A DNA stretch of 64,000 nt from Citrifermentans bremense (GCF_014218275.1 NZ_AP023213.1:1528001-1592000), one strand, 5' to 3'; shown: positions 25,669 to 35,473, numbered from the stretch's first letter. Notes: generated by a model not told the origin, from the letters alone. Program-made: numbers and translations.

Positions 25669-27312
25669 TCAGCCGAGGCACCCGCCGCCCACGGTGTTGT
25701 TCCCTTCGTTAGATAACTCGTCAACCTGGTTTTCGGAGTCGACGGTGATCCTGAAGGAGCAGTCTGGGCTGAAGCAGTTTCTCGGCACCCCGAATAGAAG
25801 GTCCACCGATCCTCCAGCCGGAACGGGTGGCGTGTCGAGGGTGACGGGCTGGTTGTTGAACACAACCGTTGTCTTCGAGGCACCTGCGTTTCCGTTACCC
25901 TGATTTTTGATGGTCACCCTCAGGAGTGTGCCGTTCTGCTCCAGTCTGCAGAAGGAGAGTGGGCCGGTGCCGGTCGGGCTGAAGGGGATCAGATCCGGTG
26001 CAAGGGCCGAGGCGGTCGGCTTGAACGCGAGGATGGAGACCTTGTGGGAGTACGCATGCCCGGGGCTGCCGTCCTTGTCCCTCAGTATCGAAGACACCTT
26101 GTAGTGCAAGGTTCCCGCGGGAGCGTTGGGGGCCTTGTCGTAGTGGAACTCGTCGAGCCAGGTCCCTACCTCGGTTACGTGTTCGTCATCACAGCCGCAA
26201 CCTATGTCCCACCCAGTCAGCATGGGAATGGCGTACTCGTAAGGGACGTTCTCAACAGCGACGTCTTTCGTTTGCAGTCCTGACGCTTCACCAAGGCACG
26301 CACCGAACACCCCCGTATCCTCATGGGGGAGGATAGAGAAAGGGGGCTGGATCACGGCGACATCCTTGCCTCCCAGCCCCGATGCCATGTGCCCGAATCC
26401 GTAGCCTCTCCTCCCGTCGTTGTCCTTGAAGATGGCATAGGTGTCCCAGCTGACAAATCCGGAGTCGACCTGGTTCACAGTGTCAGCAGGAGGGGGCTGG
26501 GGAACCGGCACCGGAGTCAGATCCTGGAAAAAGCCCTTTTTGTACTTCATTTCGTTCTCGACGAACGCCTCTCCATGGTCCAGGTTCACCCCGATCTGAA
26601 GCAGATGGTGATCCGTGTCGCACTCGGAGCTCCACTTGAAGCCGAACCCGCGTGGGAGTATGGCAACGGTCTTTCCTGAGGCGAAATCAGGGTTGAAGAG
26701 GAAGCTTGGAAAGGAGGAGAGTGCAGTGGTTGTGCCTTTGTTGTCCGTTATGAAGAAGTTCGCGTCAGAGGGGGTCCGGTTATCGCAGCTTCCGTCCTTC
26801 TGGTCCACGACCAGGTTGAGGTTGGTGGGGTTCCATGCTACCACCGTATAGAAATAGCACCATTTGTAGCCATCGTCGAAGTTCTTGTCGGCAAGGACTC
26901 CTGACGCCTGCCATTTCAGGGTCTTATCCTCCAGGCGGATATTGCTAATCATGGTGCCGAGCCCTCCCACGTGGTGGTCGCTGCTCAGGTAGTTCATGCG
27001 CCAGCCGTTGAGAAAAACCGCGGCGTTGCCTGCATAGCGCGGGATCTCCAGGCTCTCTTCCAGTTTCAAGACCTCCTCGGTGCCCCGCTGGTCCGATTCG
27101 GCGCAGCTGAAACCGTGATAGGCCGCGATGGTTCCGGGATCCTCAAGGACCACGTTTCTCCCCGAGGAAGTCGTCGTGCCGACCGGAGCCCCGCCGATCA
27201 AATCGCACATCTGCGTGTAGGTGACGCAGGGAGTGCAGGATGACAGAAAGCCCAAGCCAGAAACGGTGAGAGAAGCGAGCAGAGCGGATCTGAACCATTT
27301 TCCTGTGCGCAT
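25669..27312 (-). CDS. Lipoprotein with C-terminal CARDB-like domain
   Basis: 547 residues. The signal peptide ends in a lipobox, FLSSC (Cys about 26), so the product is probably a lipid-anchored surface or periplasmic protein. The long central part contains Cys-rich stretches (GCGCDDEHV, SCDNRTPSD, FSCAESDQ) and a proline-rich hinge (PVPVPQPPPADT). The last 110 residues (DLIPFSPTG to NTVGGGCLG) have the CARDB pattern of a beta-sandwich adhesion module: LRVTIKNQGNGNAGASKT, PVPAGGSVDLLF, VDSENQVDELSNEGNN. GGAGGAG precedes ATG 27312. The function of the main part is unknown. Confidence 0.75.
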   Translation of the reverse strand: MRTGKWFRSALLASLTVSGLGFLSSCTPCVTYTQMCDLIGGAPVGTTTSSGRNVVLEDPGTIAAYHGFSCAESDQRGTEEVLKLEESLEIPRYAGNAAVFLNGWRMNYLSSDHHVGGLGTMISNIRLEDKTLKWQASGVLADKNFDDGYKWCYFYTVVAWNPTNLNLVVDQKDGSCDNRTPSDANFFITDNKGTTTALSSFPSFLFNPDFASGKTVAILPRGFGFKWSSECDTDHHLLQIGVNLDHGEAFVENEMKYKKGFFQDLTPVPVPQPPPADTVNQVDSGFVSWDTYAIFKDNDGRRGYGFGHMASGLGGKDVAVIQPPFSILPHEDTGVFGACLGEASGLQTKDVAVENVPYEYAIPMLTGWDIGCGCDDEHVTEVGTWLDEFHYDKAPNAPAGTLHYKVSSILRDKDGSPGHAYSHKVSILAFKPTASALAPDLIPFSPTGTGPLSFCRLEQNGTLLRVTIKNQGNGNAGASKTTVVFNNQPVTLDTPPVPAGGSVDLLFGVPRNCFSPDCSFRITVDSENQVDELSNEGNNTVGGGCLG

Positions 27313-27422
27313 TTTCTCCTCCTGAACGGTTCTTTTGGTTAAAAAAAGTTCAGAAGAAGTCTAAAGGGTGAAACTGTGATTACAACCGGAGAGGCCGTTT
27401 ATGGCGGCGATGAGCGGGAACG

Positions 27423-27456
27423 AAAAAAGCCCTTCGCCTTTGCGAAGGGCTTTTTA
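27423..27456 (-). terminator. Rho-independent terminator of the GGDEF-EAL gene
   Basis: AAAAAGCCCTTCGC pairs with GCGAAGGGCTTTTT around a tiny loop; T runs on both sides make it potentially bidirectional. It follows the stop of the minus-strand gene at 27484. Confidence 0.85.
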
Positions 27457-27483
27457 GTCGGTGCGAGAAGAGCGCAGGCAAGC

Positions 27484-30405
27484 TCAAGCTTTCTTCAGAT
27501 ACGCCTCAGCGTCCTCGGCTGAGAGTGGTTTACTGAAGAAATACCCCTGAATGATGTCGCAGCCTTCTTGGACCAGGAACTCAAGTTGGGCAGCCGTTTC
27601 CACCCCTTCCGCCACCACTTTCTTGCCCAGGGAATGCGCCATGGCGATGGTCGCCGACGCGATCGCTGCATCATCCGGGTCTGTCTCTATGTCTTTCACG
27701 AAGGAGCGGTCAATTTTCAGTTTGTCCACCGGGAAGAGCTTCAAATAGCTCAATGATGAATATCCTGTGCCGAAATCGTCGATGGCGAGGTCGATTCCCA
27801 TGCTTTTTAGTACCCCGAGGATCCTGACACTCTCTACAGGGCGCTCCATGGTCATGCTCTCGGTAACCTCCAACTCGATCATCCCGGGCTCGACACCGTA
27901 GCTCGCCATAATCGAGGAGAGTATTTCAGGAAGCTCTGGTTGCTGCAACTGGCGCGCCGAAAGGTTGACGCTGATCTTCTCGAAGGGCACACCCGCCTTC
28001 TTCCACTTTGCAGCCTGATCACAAGCCATTTCAAAGACATGCCGTCCGATTTCGAGGATGAGACCGGATTCCTCGGCGATGGAGATGAACAGGTCAGGTG
28101 ACACGAGGCCAGCCTCCGGACTCTGCCACCGCACCAGCGCCTCGAGACCGGTGACCTTGCCGGTGATCGCCTCCACCTGCGGCTGGTAGTGCAGCACGAA
28201 TTCGTCGTTGGTGATCGCGCTGCGCAGGTTGTTCTCCATCGCGAGCCGCTGTCGTGCCGCCGTGTGCATCTCCTTGGTGAACATCTGGTAGGTGTTTCTG
28301 CCGGCGGCCTTTGCATGGTACATGGCGATGTCTGCGGTCTTGAAGAGTTCAGATACCGAGCCGCCGTCATGCGGGAAGACGCTTATGCCGATGCTCGGGC
28401 TCGTGTACACCGCGTTGTTATCAAGGAAATAGGGAGAGGATACTGTCTGCAGTATCTTTTCCGCCAGATGCGCCGGCTCGAGATGTGACCGGATCTGGGG
28501 CTGGACTACTACGAACTCGTCGCCGCCGAAGCGGGCGACTATGTCTTCAGCGCGCAAGGAACTCTTGAGCCTTGACGCAACCTCCTTCAAAAGCAGGTCC
28601 CCCACGTGATGTCCCAGCGTGTCGTTGATGGTCTTGAACCGGTCGAGATCGATGAAAAAGACGGCCAGCTGGTGGGAGCCCCGTTTCGCCTGTTCGAGCG
28701 CCTGGGACAGCCTTTCGACGAGCGTGTGCCGGTTCGGAAGCGTGGTGAGCGTGTCGGTGTGGGCCAGCTGCTCGATCCGCTTTTCTGCCTCCTTGCGCTG
28801 GGTTATGTCGGAGAAGGACGCGAAGTAGTTGGTGATGCGGTTATCCCGGTCTTTGATCGCGGTTATGGTGAGCCATTTGGGATAAAGGGTGCCGTCCTTG
28901 CGCTTGTCCCAGATCTCCCCCTGCCAGTAGTTCGTCTCCAGGATGGAGCGCCACATCGACTCGTAGAAGGTAATGTCCTCGATCCCCGATTTGAGGATCT
29001 TCGGGTTCTTGCCGAGCGCCTCCTCGCGCGTATAACCGGTGAACTGCTCGAAGGCGACGTTCGTTTCGATGATGTTGTTCTCGCTGTCGGTGATGACGAT
29101 CGCTTCGCCGCTTTCGTTGAAGATCTTCGCCAGCAGCTTGATCCGCTTCTGCGCCTTCATCTGATCGGAAGTGTCACGTATGCATTCGATGGCGCCGATC
29201 ACCTCGCCCTTGCTGTCGCGCAGCACGCAGGCGGAGGAGGTGATATAGGCGGGGGTGGCGCCAAGCCCAGGCGCGTAACACTCGCCATGCACTATATCTC
29301 CGTTACGGGTAAAACCTTCGTAGTTCTGTTCCTCCACCTCGACGTTCGGGTTAAGGACGAGGTCGACTAGAATCGGGCGCCGTTTGCCGTAGAAGGGAAG
29401 TGCGTACTCGTAATCTTTCTTGCCGACCATGCTCTCAGGCGGCACCCCGGTCAACCGTGCGAGCTCTCTGCTCCAGACGAGCACGCGCCCCTCCATGTCG
29501 ATGATGAGCGTGGCATCGGGCATGAAGTCGATGATGTTCAGAAGGTGCTGGTGGGAATGACGCAGCTCGTTTTCGAGGTTCTTTCGCTCGGTCACCTCGG
29601 TCTCTAGCTGCAGGTTCTTTTCGCGCACCCGGGCCTCGCCGTCGCAGCGCTCCACTTCGAGAGACATGGTCCTTCGGGTGATGAAACCGATGGCGGTAAT
29701 CCCAAGGAGCCAGATCCCTGCGTAACTCACCAGGCCCCCCTGCATCTGCGTCCGTGCCGCGTCGTAGAACGGTTCGAGTGGAATGGATACGTTGGTGCCG
29801 CCGCGCAACTCCCCCACCTTGATCCCGGTCCACGCGTGACACTTGAGGCAGGAGTCCTCCATGATCAACGGTTCCATCATTCGCAGATACGGCTTGCCGT
29901 CGATATCCACCACGCCGTGGTAATCCTGTCGCGTCCCCTCGACGATGAACAGCGCGGTCCTCTCCCATTCGTCGGGGGCGTCCACCGGGTTCAGGTACAG
30001 CCGCGAGGTGATCCTGGTTTTCACGCCGTAGAGCTGCGGGGCTTCCCTGGTGATCTCGTTCATGATCATGGCGGGGTTTTTCAGGGTGAGTCTCTCACCT
30101 TCCGTTGTCGTGATGTCACGGTCAGGAACATGGTTGAGAAAGGGGGTCGGGGTAACCTGCTCTCCCAGCGGCAGGTACATATTCCCGCGTTTCCCGGCCC
30201 ATTTTCTGAAGGCCAGGTCCTTGGCGAGGGAAATCCGCGCCTCGGTTTCCGCGAGCTGGAGCGCCTGATGCCGCGCCTGCTGCACGGTCCAGGCCGCAGC
30301 ACCCGCTATCAGCAGGGTCCAGACGGCGGCGGTAGCCAGCCCCCTGATTTTGATGATGTTGACGTTAGTGGTTCTCAGGAAGAATATTTGTTGCAGTTGG
30401 TTCAC
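27484..30405 (-). CDS. Haem-c sensor with PAS, GGDEF and EAL domains (c-di-GMP turnover)
   Basis: 973 residues. A membrane helix near 22-42 and a second near 230-250 flank a periplasmic Tll0287-like/DUF3365 domain with a CxxCH haem-c motif, CLKCH, near residue 187. Then follow two PAS domains (about 285-400 and 420-540; FTGYTREEALGKNPKILKSG is typical), a GGDEF domain with intact FGGDEF near 626 and RAED upstream, and an EAL domain (LEALVRW near 755, DDFGTGYSSL). Both synthesis and hydrolysis motifs look intact. Start is GTG 30405 with GGCTGAG just upstream; no ATG fits the N-terminal helix. It shares its sensor type with the diguanylate cyclase 2.2 kb away. Confidence 0.9.
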   Translation of the reverse strand: MNQLQQIFFLRTTNVNIIKIRGLATAAVWTLLIAGAAAWTVQQARHQALQLAETEARISLAKDLAFRKWAGKRGNMYLPLGEQVTPTPFLNHVPDRDITTTEGERLTLKNPAMIMNEITREAPQLYGVKTRITSRLYLNPVDAPDEWERTALFIVEGTRQDYHGVVDIDGKPYLRMMEPLIMEDSCLKCHAWTGIKVGELRGGTNVSIPLEPFYDAARTQMQGGLVSYAGIWLLGITAIGFITRRTMSLEVERCDGEARVREKNLQLETEVTERKNLENELRHSHQHLLNIIDFMPDATLIIDMEGRVLVWSRELARLTGVPPESMVGKKDYEYALPFYGKRRPILVDLVLNPNVEVEEQNYEGFTRNGDIVHGECYAPGLGATPAYITSSACVLRDSKGEVIGAIECIRDTSDQMKAQKRIKLLAKIFNESGEAIVITDSENNIIETNVAFEQFTGYTREEALGKNPKILKSGIEDITFYESMWRSILETNYWQGEIWDKRKDGTLYPKWLTITAIKDRDNRITNYFASFSDITQRKEAEKRIEQLAHTDTLTTLPNRHTLVERLSQALEQAKRGSHQLAVFFIDLDRFKTINDTLGHHVGDLLLKEVASRLKSSLRAEDIVARFGGDEFVVVQPQIRSHLEPAHLAEKILQTVSSPYFLDNNAVYTSPSIGISVFPHDGGSVSELFKTADIAMYHAKAAGRNTYQMFTKEMHTAARQRLAMENNLRSAITNDEFVLHYQPQVEAITGKVTGLEALVRWQSPEAGLVSPDLFISIAEESGLILEIGRHVFEMACDQAAKWKKAGVPFEKISVNLSARQLQQPELPEILSSIMASYGVEPGMIELEVTESMTMERPVESVRILGVLKSMGIDLAIDDFGTGYSSLSYLKLFPVDKLKIDRSFVKDIETDPDDAAIASATIAMAHSLGKKVVAEGVETAAQLEFLVQEGCDIIQGYFFSKPLSAEDAEAYLKKA

Positions 30406-30841
30406 CTCAGCCTGTCTCCCTGTGGTTAAGTAAGAGTGGCCGGCAACATGGGAAAGGGTCTGCGGACGACTTTTATGTCACATGGTAGGTATTTGTGAGA
30501 CCGCTTCCAAAGCTGGTCAGTCAAAAAAGAATCGCAGCACTGCGACGCATGCAACCGGCGGAATACTGCTCTTTATCGGTGACTATGCCAGTAACTTGAT
30601 GGGTACAATCGAAACGGAAGGTTCGGAACACCCACTGCTGTCCATAGCCAGCTGTGGGTTTTTCGTAATTTGATGGTGCAGAAACAAATTACAGCCTTCC
30701 TGGAGAGGAAAAAGCCTGCTATTTTCAGATGTTGTTGGGATAATACCCGCCATGAAACGTGTTACAATGAAAAGGAACTGGTCCCGCTAGCCTGAGGCTG
30801 CGGTACCTTTGTGTGCAAAGAGGGAGAGGCCTGAGAGTGCC
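30406..30841. other. Divergent intergenic region upstream of ftsH
   Basis: No gene seen. It must hold the promoters of the minus-strand c-di-GMP gene and of ftsH. TTACAAT at 30763-30769 is a possible -10 for ftsH but no matching -35 is convincing. Confidence 0.4.
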
Positions 30842-32713
30842 ATGAACCAACAAGCCTGGCGTACGATTCTTTTTATGATGTTGGCTGCGATCCTGTTCAA
30901 TATGGGTTACAGCTACCTGCTGCGCGATGCACAGCAGAGTGCCGAGATAAGCTACAGCCGCTTTCGCAGCGAACTTGCCGGCAACAATCTGAAAAAGGTC
31001 CGGTTCAAGGGGACGGCCGTCCGCGGTGAATTCCTGAAGAAGATTCTGGTGTCCAACACGGTACAGGGGAAAGAGGTCACGCGGGAAGTGGGTGCCTTCT
31101 CCACCACCATGCCGGCGCCGGCCGATCCGGCGCTCATTGCGGAACTGACTGCTCACAAGGTGGAGATCATCGCCGCTTCCACCGAAGCATCGCCCCTGAT
31201 GTCTTTTCTCCTGTCGATCCTTCCCTGGCTGCTGATAATTGGCGTCTGGTGGTACATCGCCCGCAACGTCCGTAACCAGATGGGCTCCGGGGGGATGTTC
31301 GGCAGCTTCGCCAAATCCGGAGCAAAGATGTACGGCACCGGGGAGAAGGTCAATGTCACCTTTGACGATGTGGCCGGCATGGAGAACAGCAAACTGGAGC
31401 TGAAGGAAATCGTCGACTACCTGAAGGAACCTGAGAAGTTTCGTCGCGTTGGGGGCAAGGTGCCGAAGGGGGTACTGCTGGTGGGGCCTCCGGGCACCGG
31501 GAAGACCCTGCTGGCGCGGGCGGTGGCGGGAGAGGCGGGGGTCAACTTCTTTACCATCTCCGCATCCCAGTTCATAGAGATGTTTGTAGGGGTCGGCGCC
31601 AGCCGAGTCCGGGACCTTTTCACCAGTGCCAAGAAGGGTGCGCCGAGTATCATCTTCATCGACGAGATCGATGCCGTCGGGCGCAGCCGCGGCACCGGCT
31701 TGGGTGGCGGCCATGACGAACGGGAGCAGACGCTGAATCAGCTTCTGTCCGAAATGGACGGTTTTGACCAGCACGAGGAGGTGATCGTGTTAGCAGCAAC
31801 TAACCGCCCCGATGTGCTCGATCCGGCGTTGCTGCGCCCTGGCCGCTTCGACCGGCATGTAGTGATCGAACGGCCGGACTGGCGGGACCGGGAAAAAATA
31901 CTCAGGGTTCATACGCGCAAGATCGCGATGGCCGAAGGAATCGATTTCGTAATTATCGCCAAGGGGACTCCCGGAATGACCGGCGCCGACCTGGAGAACC
32001 TGGTCAACGAGGCGGCCATTCTTGCTTCGCGGGAGGGGGCCGCCGCAGTCACCATGGCCCACCTGGAGCAGGCCAAGGACAAGCTCCTGATGGGTGGCGA
32101 ACGCAAAATGGTCATTTCTGACAACGAGAAGCGGATCACCGCCTACCATGAGGCAGGGCATACCCTGATTGCCACGCTGCTCCCCGGAACGGATCCGATC
32201 CACAAGGTAACGATCATACCCCACGGGATGGCGCTGGGGATCACCCAGCAACTCCCAGAGGATGACCGCTACTATTACCCCCGGAGCTATCTGGAAAACC
32301 GCCTCAGTGTCGCCTTGGGGGGGAGGGCTGCCGAGCGGCTTGTCTTTGGAGAAGTCTCCACCGGCGCCAAGAGTGACCTGAAAATGGTTACCGATCTGGC
32401 CGAGAAGATGGTCTGTCAGTGGGGGATGAGCGAAAAGATCGGGCCGGTTGTATTTACCCGCGGCGAAGAGCATCCCTTCCTGGGGCTTAAGCTGGCCGAG
32501 GAAAAGGGATTTTCGGAGGCGATGGCCTGGAGGATCGACCAGGAGATCATTGCGCTGATCCGGCAATGCGAAAAGGTTGCTGATCGGCTGCTGGCGGAGC
32601 ACCGAGCCCGTCTGGACGCCTTGGCGAAAGCCCTGCAGGAAGAGGAGACCCTTGACGGTGCCCGGGTGGAGGAGGTCCTTCACCCCGTCCGCCGCGTAGT
32701 ACCAGATCAGTAA
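30842..32713 (+). CDS. ftsH: ATP-dependent membrane zinc metalloprotease FtsH (additional paralogue type)
   Basis: 623 residues. It has two membrane helices (about 8-27 and 118-140) around a periplasmic domain, and an AAA+ domain with Walker A GPPGTGKT (215-222), Walker B IFIDEID (271-277) and the second region of homology [20 protein letters not shown]. The M41 protease has HEAGH at 436-440. FtsH degrades misassembled membrane proteins and some regulators. The start ATG 30842 follows GAGAG. The 3' end abuts the truncated response-regulator gene lying on the other strand, with only a few bases between, so this copy may have been inserted there. Whether another ftsH exists in the genome cannot be seen here. 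Confidence 0.93.
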   Translation: MNQQAWRTILFMMLAAILFNMGYSYLLRDAQQSAEISYSRFRSELAGNNLKKVRFKGTAVRGEFLKKILVSNTVQGKEVTREVGAFSTTMPAPADPALIAELTAHKVEIIAASTEASPLMSFLLSILPWLLIIGVWWYIARNVRNQMGSGGMFGSFAKSGAKMYGTGEKVNVTFDDVAGMENSKLELKEIVDYLKEPEKFRRVGGKVPKGVLLVGPPGTGKTLLARAVAGEAGVNFFTISASQFIEMFVGVGASRVRDLFTSAKKGAPSIIFIDEIDAVGRSRGTGLGGGHDEREQTLNQLLSEMDGFDQHEEVIVLAATNRPDVLDPALLRPGRFDRHVVIERPDWRDREKILRVHTRKIAMAEGIDFVIIAKGTPGMTGADLENLVNEAAILASREGAAAVTMAHLEQAKDKLLMGGERKMVISDNEKRITAYHEAGHTLIATLLPGTDPIHKVTIIPHGMALGITQQLPEDDRYYYPRSYLENRLSVALGGRAAERLVFGEVSTGAKSDLKMVTDLAEKMVCQWGMSEKIGPVVFTRGEEHPFLGLKLAEEKGFSEAMAWRIDQEIIALIRQCEKVADRLLAEHRARLDALAKALQEEETLDGARVEEVLHPVRRVVPDQ

Positions 32714-32715
32714 CT

Positions 32716-33256
32716 TGCTCATTCCTGCTTCCTTGGCGATTTCATTGAGGCTGAGATCGCTGCCTAGATGCTCCTGCATGCAGCAGATTGCCCGGTCAAG
32801 ACCTAACGGCATATGGGACCGGAGTACAAGGTCATGCGTGGTGCCCTTTCCCAAATCCCCCACCCTGAGCGATTCCCGCGTCTCGTTGCAACAGCGCCGC
32901 AATTTTAGGAGGGCAATGACGTTTTGTTCGATCTCGGAAAAGGAGACGGGTTTACTGAAATAGTTTCGGGCCCCGGCTCTGAACACCCTGACAGCCATCT
33001 CTTCGTTGACAAGATCTGCCAGAAAGATGATCGGTACCGAGGTGAATTCCTATTTCAGGCCTGACAGAATGGAAAGCCCCATTTCAGCGTCGTGGCCGCT
33101 GTCAAGGATGAGGAGCCCCACTCCCCCCTTTCGAAGCGACACGGTGGCCTGCTCGTGGGAAGTGGTCGTCACTAGTGCCTGCCCAATTCGGAGCATTTGG
33201 TAGAATGGCCGGATTTCCTCGTCCGCGATGACCAGAACCGATTCGTTCTCTGCCAT
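32716..33256 (-). pseudogene. Truncated response regulator with AraC-type helix-turn-helix, plus in-frame TAG
   Basis: ATG 33256 with GGAGGG upstream starts MAENESVLVIADEEIRPFYQ, a receiver-like domain (GVGLLILDSGHDAEMG carries the acceptor-region Asp). A TAG at 33052-33050 interrupts it after LSGLK, but the same frame goes on as EFTSVPIIFLADLVNEEMAV and GARNYFSKPVSFSEIE (the conserved Lys-Pro). After a linker, AICCMQEHLGSDLSLNEIAK then EAGMSK is the first half of an AraC-family DNA-binding domain. Homology ends at about 32716, precisely at the ftsH 3' end. Thus two lesions: a nonsense codon and loss of the C-terminus. Confidence 0.75.
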
Positions 33257-33483
33257 ATCTAAACCCTCCAAGCAACTCCCAATAATCATCACTCTCTGTA
33301 TGTAGCGTTTATCCTACTTGCCGTTGGTCTGGTGCCACCGCACGGAATCCGGAAAGAAGAGGGGACTGCCATAACGCTCTACGCAGACTACTTCCGTGAT
33401 TCCCGGGATATTAAAGGGGGTATAGGCCGTTTTTGTGGTACAGCACTGGCAGTCAATGGAGCACGCGCAGCAACGTGATTCGG

Positions 33484-34002
33484 TTACCGCGGCTTTCGCG
33501 GACCCGGTGCAAAATAGCGGCCCACCTTTTCATCCAGTTCGTCAATCCAACCCGCTTTTGAGTCGGGAAAGGCGTCCGCGTAGGGCACGTACGGTTTGAT
33601 ATCCAGAACAGGTGTGCCGTCCAGGAGGTCAACGCCGCGCAGGTGCAAGGTCTTTCCCTCGACCTTCACCAGGCTCACCGCCGAGAGCCCAATGGAATTT
33701 GGACGATGCGGCGAACGGGTTGCCAGCACCCCGCGCTTTGGCCCCCCGCGCGGAGGTTTAACCGAGCTTCGCCACCCTTCGCTCAGATGAAAGGCGAAGA
33801 TGAGCCAGAGCCTGTCAAAGCCGCTCAGGTCCCGTATCGCTTCTTCGTCGAGCCACTCCTGTAGCTCCAGGGTGGCGATGGCAGGCTCGCCGGTGTGGGT
33901 GCCTTCGGTAACCGTGCCTTGGTGCGGTGCGTCGATGCGGCGTGAATAGGGGGATCTTAAAAGGCCGATGGGGCGGTACGTGAAACCTACGTCTTGGAAC
34001 AT
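33484..34002 (-). CDS. trmO: tRNA m6t6A37 methyltransferase TrmO (TsaA family)
   Basis: About 172 residues of the TrmO/TsaA beta-barrel family, which methylates t6A at position 37 of some tRNAs using S-adenosylmethionine. Motifs are PIGLLRSPYSRR near the N-terminus, LSGFDRLWLIFAFH, ATRSPHRPNSIGLSAVSL (the SAM-binding signature), and DLLDGTPVLDIKPYVPYAD. ATG 34002 is my choice because family homology starts with FTYRPIG soon after; a TTG at 34044 in frame is an alternative. The C-terminal extension domain of some TrmO proteins is absent, as in many bacteria. Confidence 0.88.
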   Translation of the reverse strand: MFQDVGFTYRPIGLLRSPYSRRIDAPHQGTVTEGTHTGEPAIATLELQEWLDEEAIRDLSGFDRLWLIFAFHLSEGWRSSVKPPRGGPKRGVLATRSPHRPNSIGLSAVSLVKVEGKTLHLRGVDLLDGTPVLDIKPYVPYADAFPDSKAGWIDELDEKVGRYFAPGPRKPR

Positions 34003-34118
34003 ATCAGGCGGTATCTCTCTTTGCTGCGATTTATCCAGGTGCAACCCACAAGCATTTGATGCCTGGGCCGTGTAGCGGGCTCGCAGTGTAGCACCTTTCC
34101 TCTCTCAGGGGTAGTGCA

Positions 34119-34269
34119 GATCAACGGCACGCACACGGATTTACCGGAAACAACGGATAACGGCAGGTTGATCTAAAGAAACACAACTAAAGATGTAAGG
34201 TTTTGCAGGAAGTTAATCTGCAGTTATCGTTTTTGTTTCCGCGTTAATCCGCGTGCGATGCAGTTGGGG
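34119..34269. repeat. 150-bp imperfect palindrome, MITE-like, copy A
   Basis: The segment begins GATCAACGGCACGCACACGG and ends GCGTGCGATGCAGTTGGGG. The outer roughly 40 bases on each side are inverted repeats of each other (GCACACGGATT...GGAAAC...GGATAAC against GTTATC...GTTTCC...AATCCGCGTGC). It is about 80 percent identical by eye to 42091-42240, in the same orientation. It contains no gene. Confidence 0.75.
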
Positions 34270-34478
34270 TTTGACAACCGGCACATGCTGCTGATATACA
34301 CGTCCCATGTACTATCCCTTCTCCAGCATATTACCCCCTCCCTCAGCCATTCTCGCCTAACCAGGGCAGTCTGGCCGGTTACACCCTCCAGTTCGCGTAC
34401 TGCGTTCCCCACTAGGATTGCGCCTTACTGCCTTGATCTCAGATCGTTCCCTTTCACTGAGTTTCAAGGAGATTTCAC

Positions 34479-35426
34479 ATGCAGTCGATATACGCTGCCC
34501 GCGCCGAGTCGCGCCGCGGGCTCATTCTGATTATGCTCGCCGCAGTCCTTTGGGGGACTGTCGGTATTTCGACAAAAACCATCTACCGCGTGGCCGCGGC
34601 CGATCCTCTCTCGATCGGATTCTTCCGGCTCGCCATCTCCCTCCCGGTGCTGTTCCCGGTCTGCTGGGCCAGGCAGGGTAAAAAGATGCTGCAGGTTTCC
34701 CGTGGCGACCTGGGGCTGATGACGCTGATCGGGCTCCTGACCGCGCTGTATCAGGTCTGCTTCTTCGCTGCCATCGCGCGTACCGGGGTGGCTGTCGCGA
34801 CAGTCGTCACCCTTTGTACGGCTCCGGTCATGGTTGCCGTCATCTCGGTCGCTGCTACCAGGAAGAGACCTTCCAGGCCGACCTTGGTGGCCTTGGTAGG
34901 TGCTCTTTCCGGCACGGCCGTCCTGGTTTTCTTTCAGGATCACTCCGCACTCTCCGGAGCGGATACCGGTGGCATCGTGCTTGCCCTGGTATCCGCCTTG
35001 AGCTATGGGCTGGTCACCCTTGCCTCGCAGAAACTGGCCGCGCGCTGCGACCCCTTTCAGTCCCTTGCCATCAGCTTCAGCATCGGCGCCGCGGTGCTAT
35101 TCGGTTTCACTCAAGGGATGGCAGCGACTTATACGCCTTTGGCCTGGATGCTGCTCGTCTACCTTGGCACGATACCGACGGCTCTGGCCTACGTTCTCTT
35201 CTTCAAAGGGATGCGTTCCACTTCCGCAACAGCAGCCAGTATCAGCACGCTCCTGGAGCCTTTGGTGGCGACTTCGCTGGCCTGGATCCTCTTCGGGGAG
35301 CGTTTCACCCCTGTGGGGATTCTTGGCATTGCCTTACTGGGGGGATCTCTGCTGCTTTTGTACCTGGGTGCCAGGGCACCCGTGCGAAAGGCGGGTAGGG
35401 GGGCGGTGAGAACGGACTTTTCCTGA
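34479..35426 (+). CDS. EamA/DMT-superfamily transporter
   Basis: 315 residues with ten hydrophobic helices arranged as two EamA repeats (about 15-150 and 165-300). Recognisable stretches are AAVLWGTVGISTK at the start of repeat one, ALVSALSYGLVTLASQK in repeat two, and the terminal YLGTIPTALAYVLFFKGMR ... EPLVATSLAWILFGE that typifies drug/metabolite exporters. The substrate cannot be told from sequence; amino acids or metabolites are usual. ATG 34479 has AAGGAGA upstream. A terminator follows at 35440. Confidence 0.88.
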   Translation: MQSIYAARAESRRGLILIMLAAVLWGTVGISTKTIYRVAAADPLSIGFFRLAISLPVLFPVCWARQGKKMLQVSRGDLGLMTLIGLLTALYQVCFFAAIARTGVAVATVVTLCTAPVMVAVISVAATRKRPSRPTLVALVGALSGTAVLVFFQDHSALSGADTGGIVLALVSALSYGLVTLASQKLAARCDPFQSLAISFSIGAAVLFGFTQGMAATYTPLAWMLLVYLGTIPTALAYVLFFKGMRSTSATAASISTLLEPLVATSLAWILFGERFTPVGILGIALLGGSLLLLYLGARAPVRKAGRGAVRTDFS

Positions 35427-35439
35427 TGACAATTGCATC

Positions 35440-35473
35440 GACCCCGGTGACTATAAGCACCGGGGTCGCTTTG
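35440..35473 (+). terminator. Hairpin terminator after the EamA gene
   Basis: GACCCCGGTG (35440-35449) pairs with CACCGGGGTC (35459-35468); the T tract that follows is weak. Confidence 0.6.

Noticed and set aside
30406..30841. c-di-GMP (GEMM) riboswitch upstream of ftsH or other genes
   Set aside because: I looked for the conserved GEMM core in the main intergenic regions and did not see it.
31790..32715. Extension of the response-regulator frame across the ftsH gene
   Set aside because: The frame stays open by chance as antisense of ftsH; AraC homology ends at about 32716.
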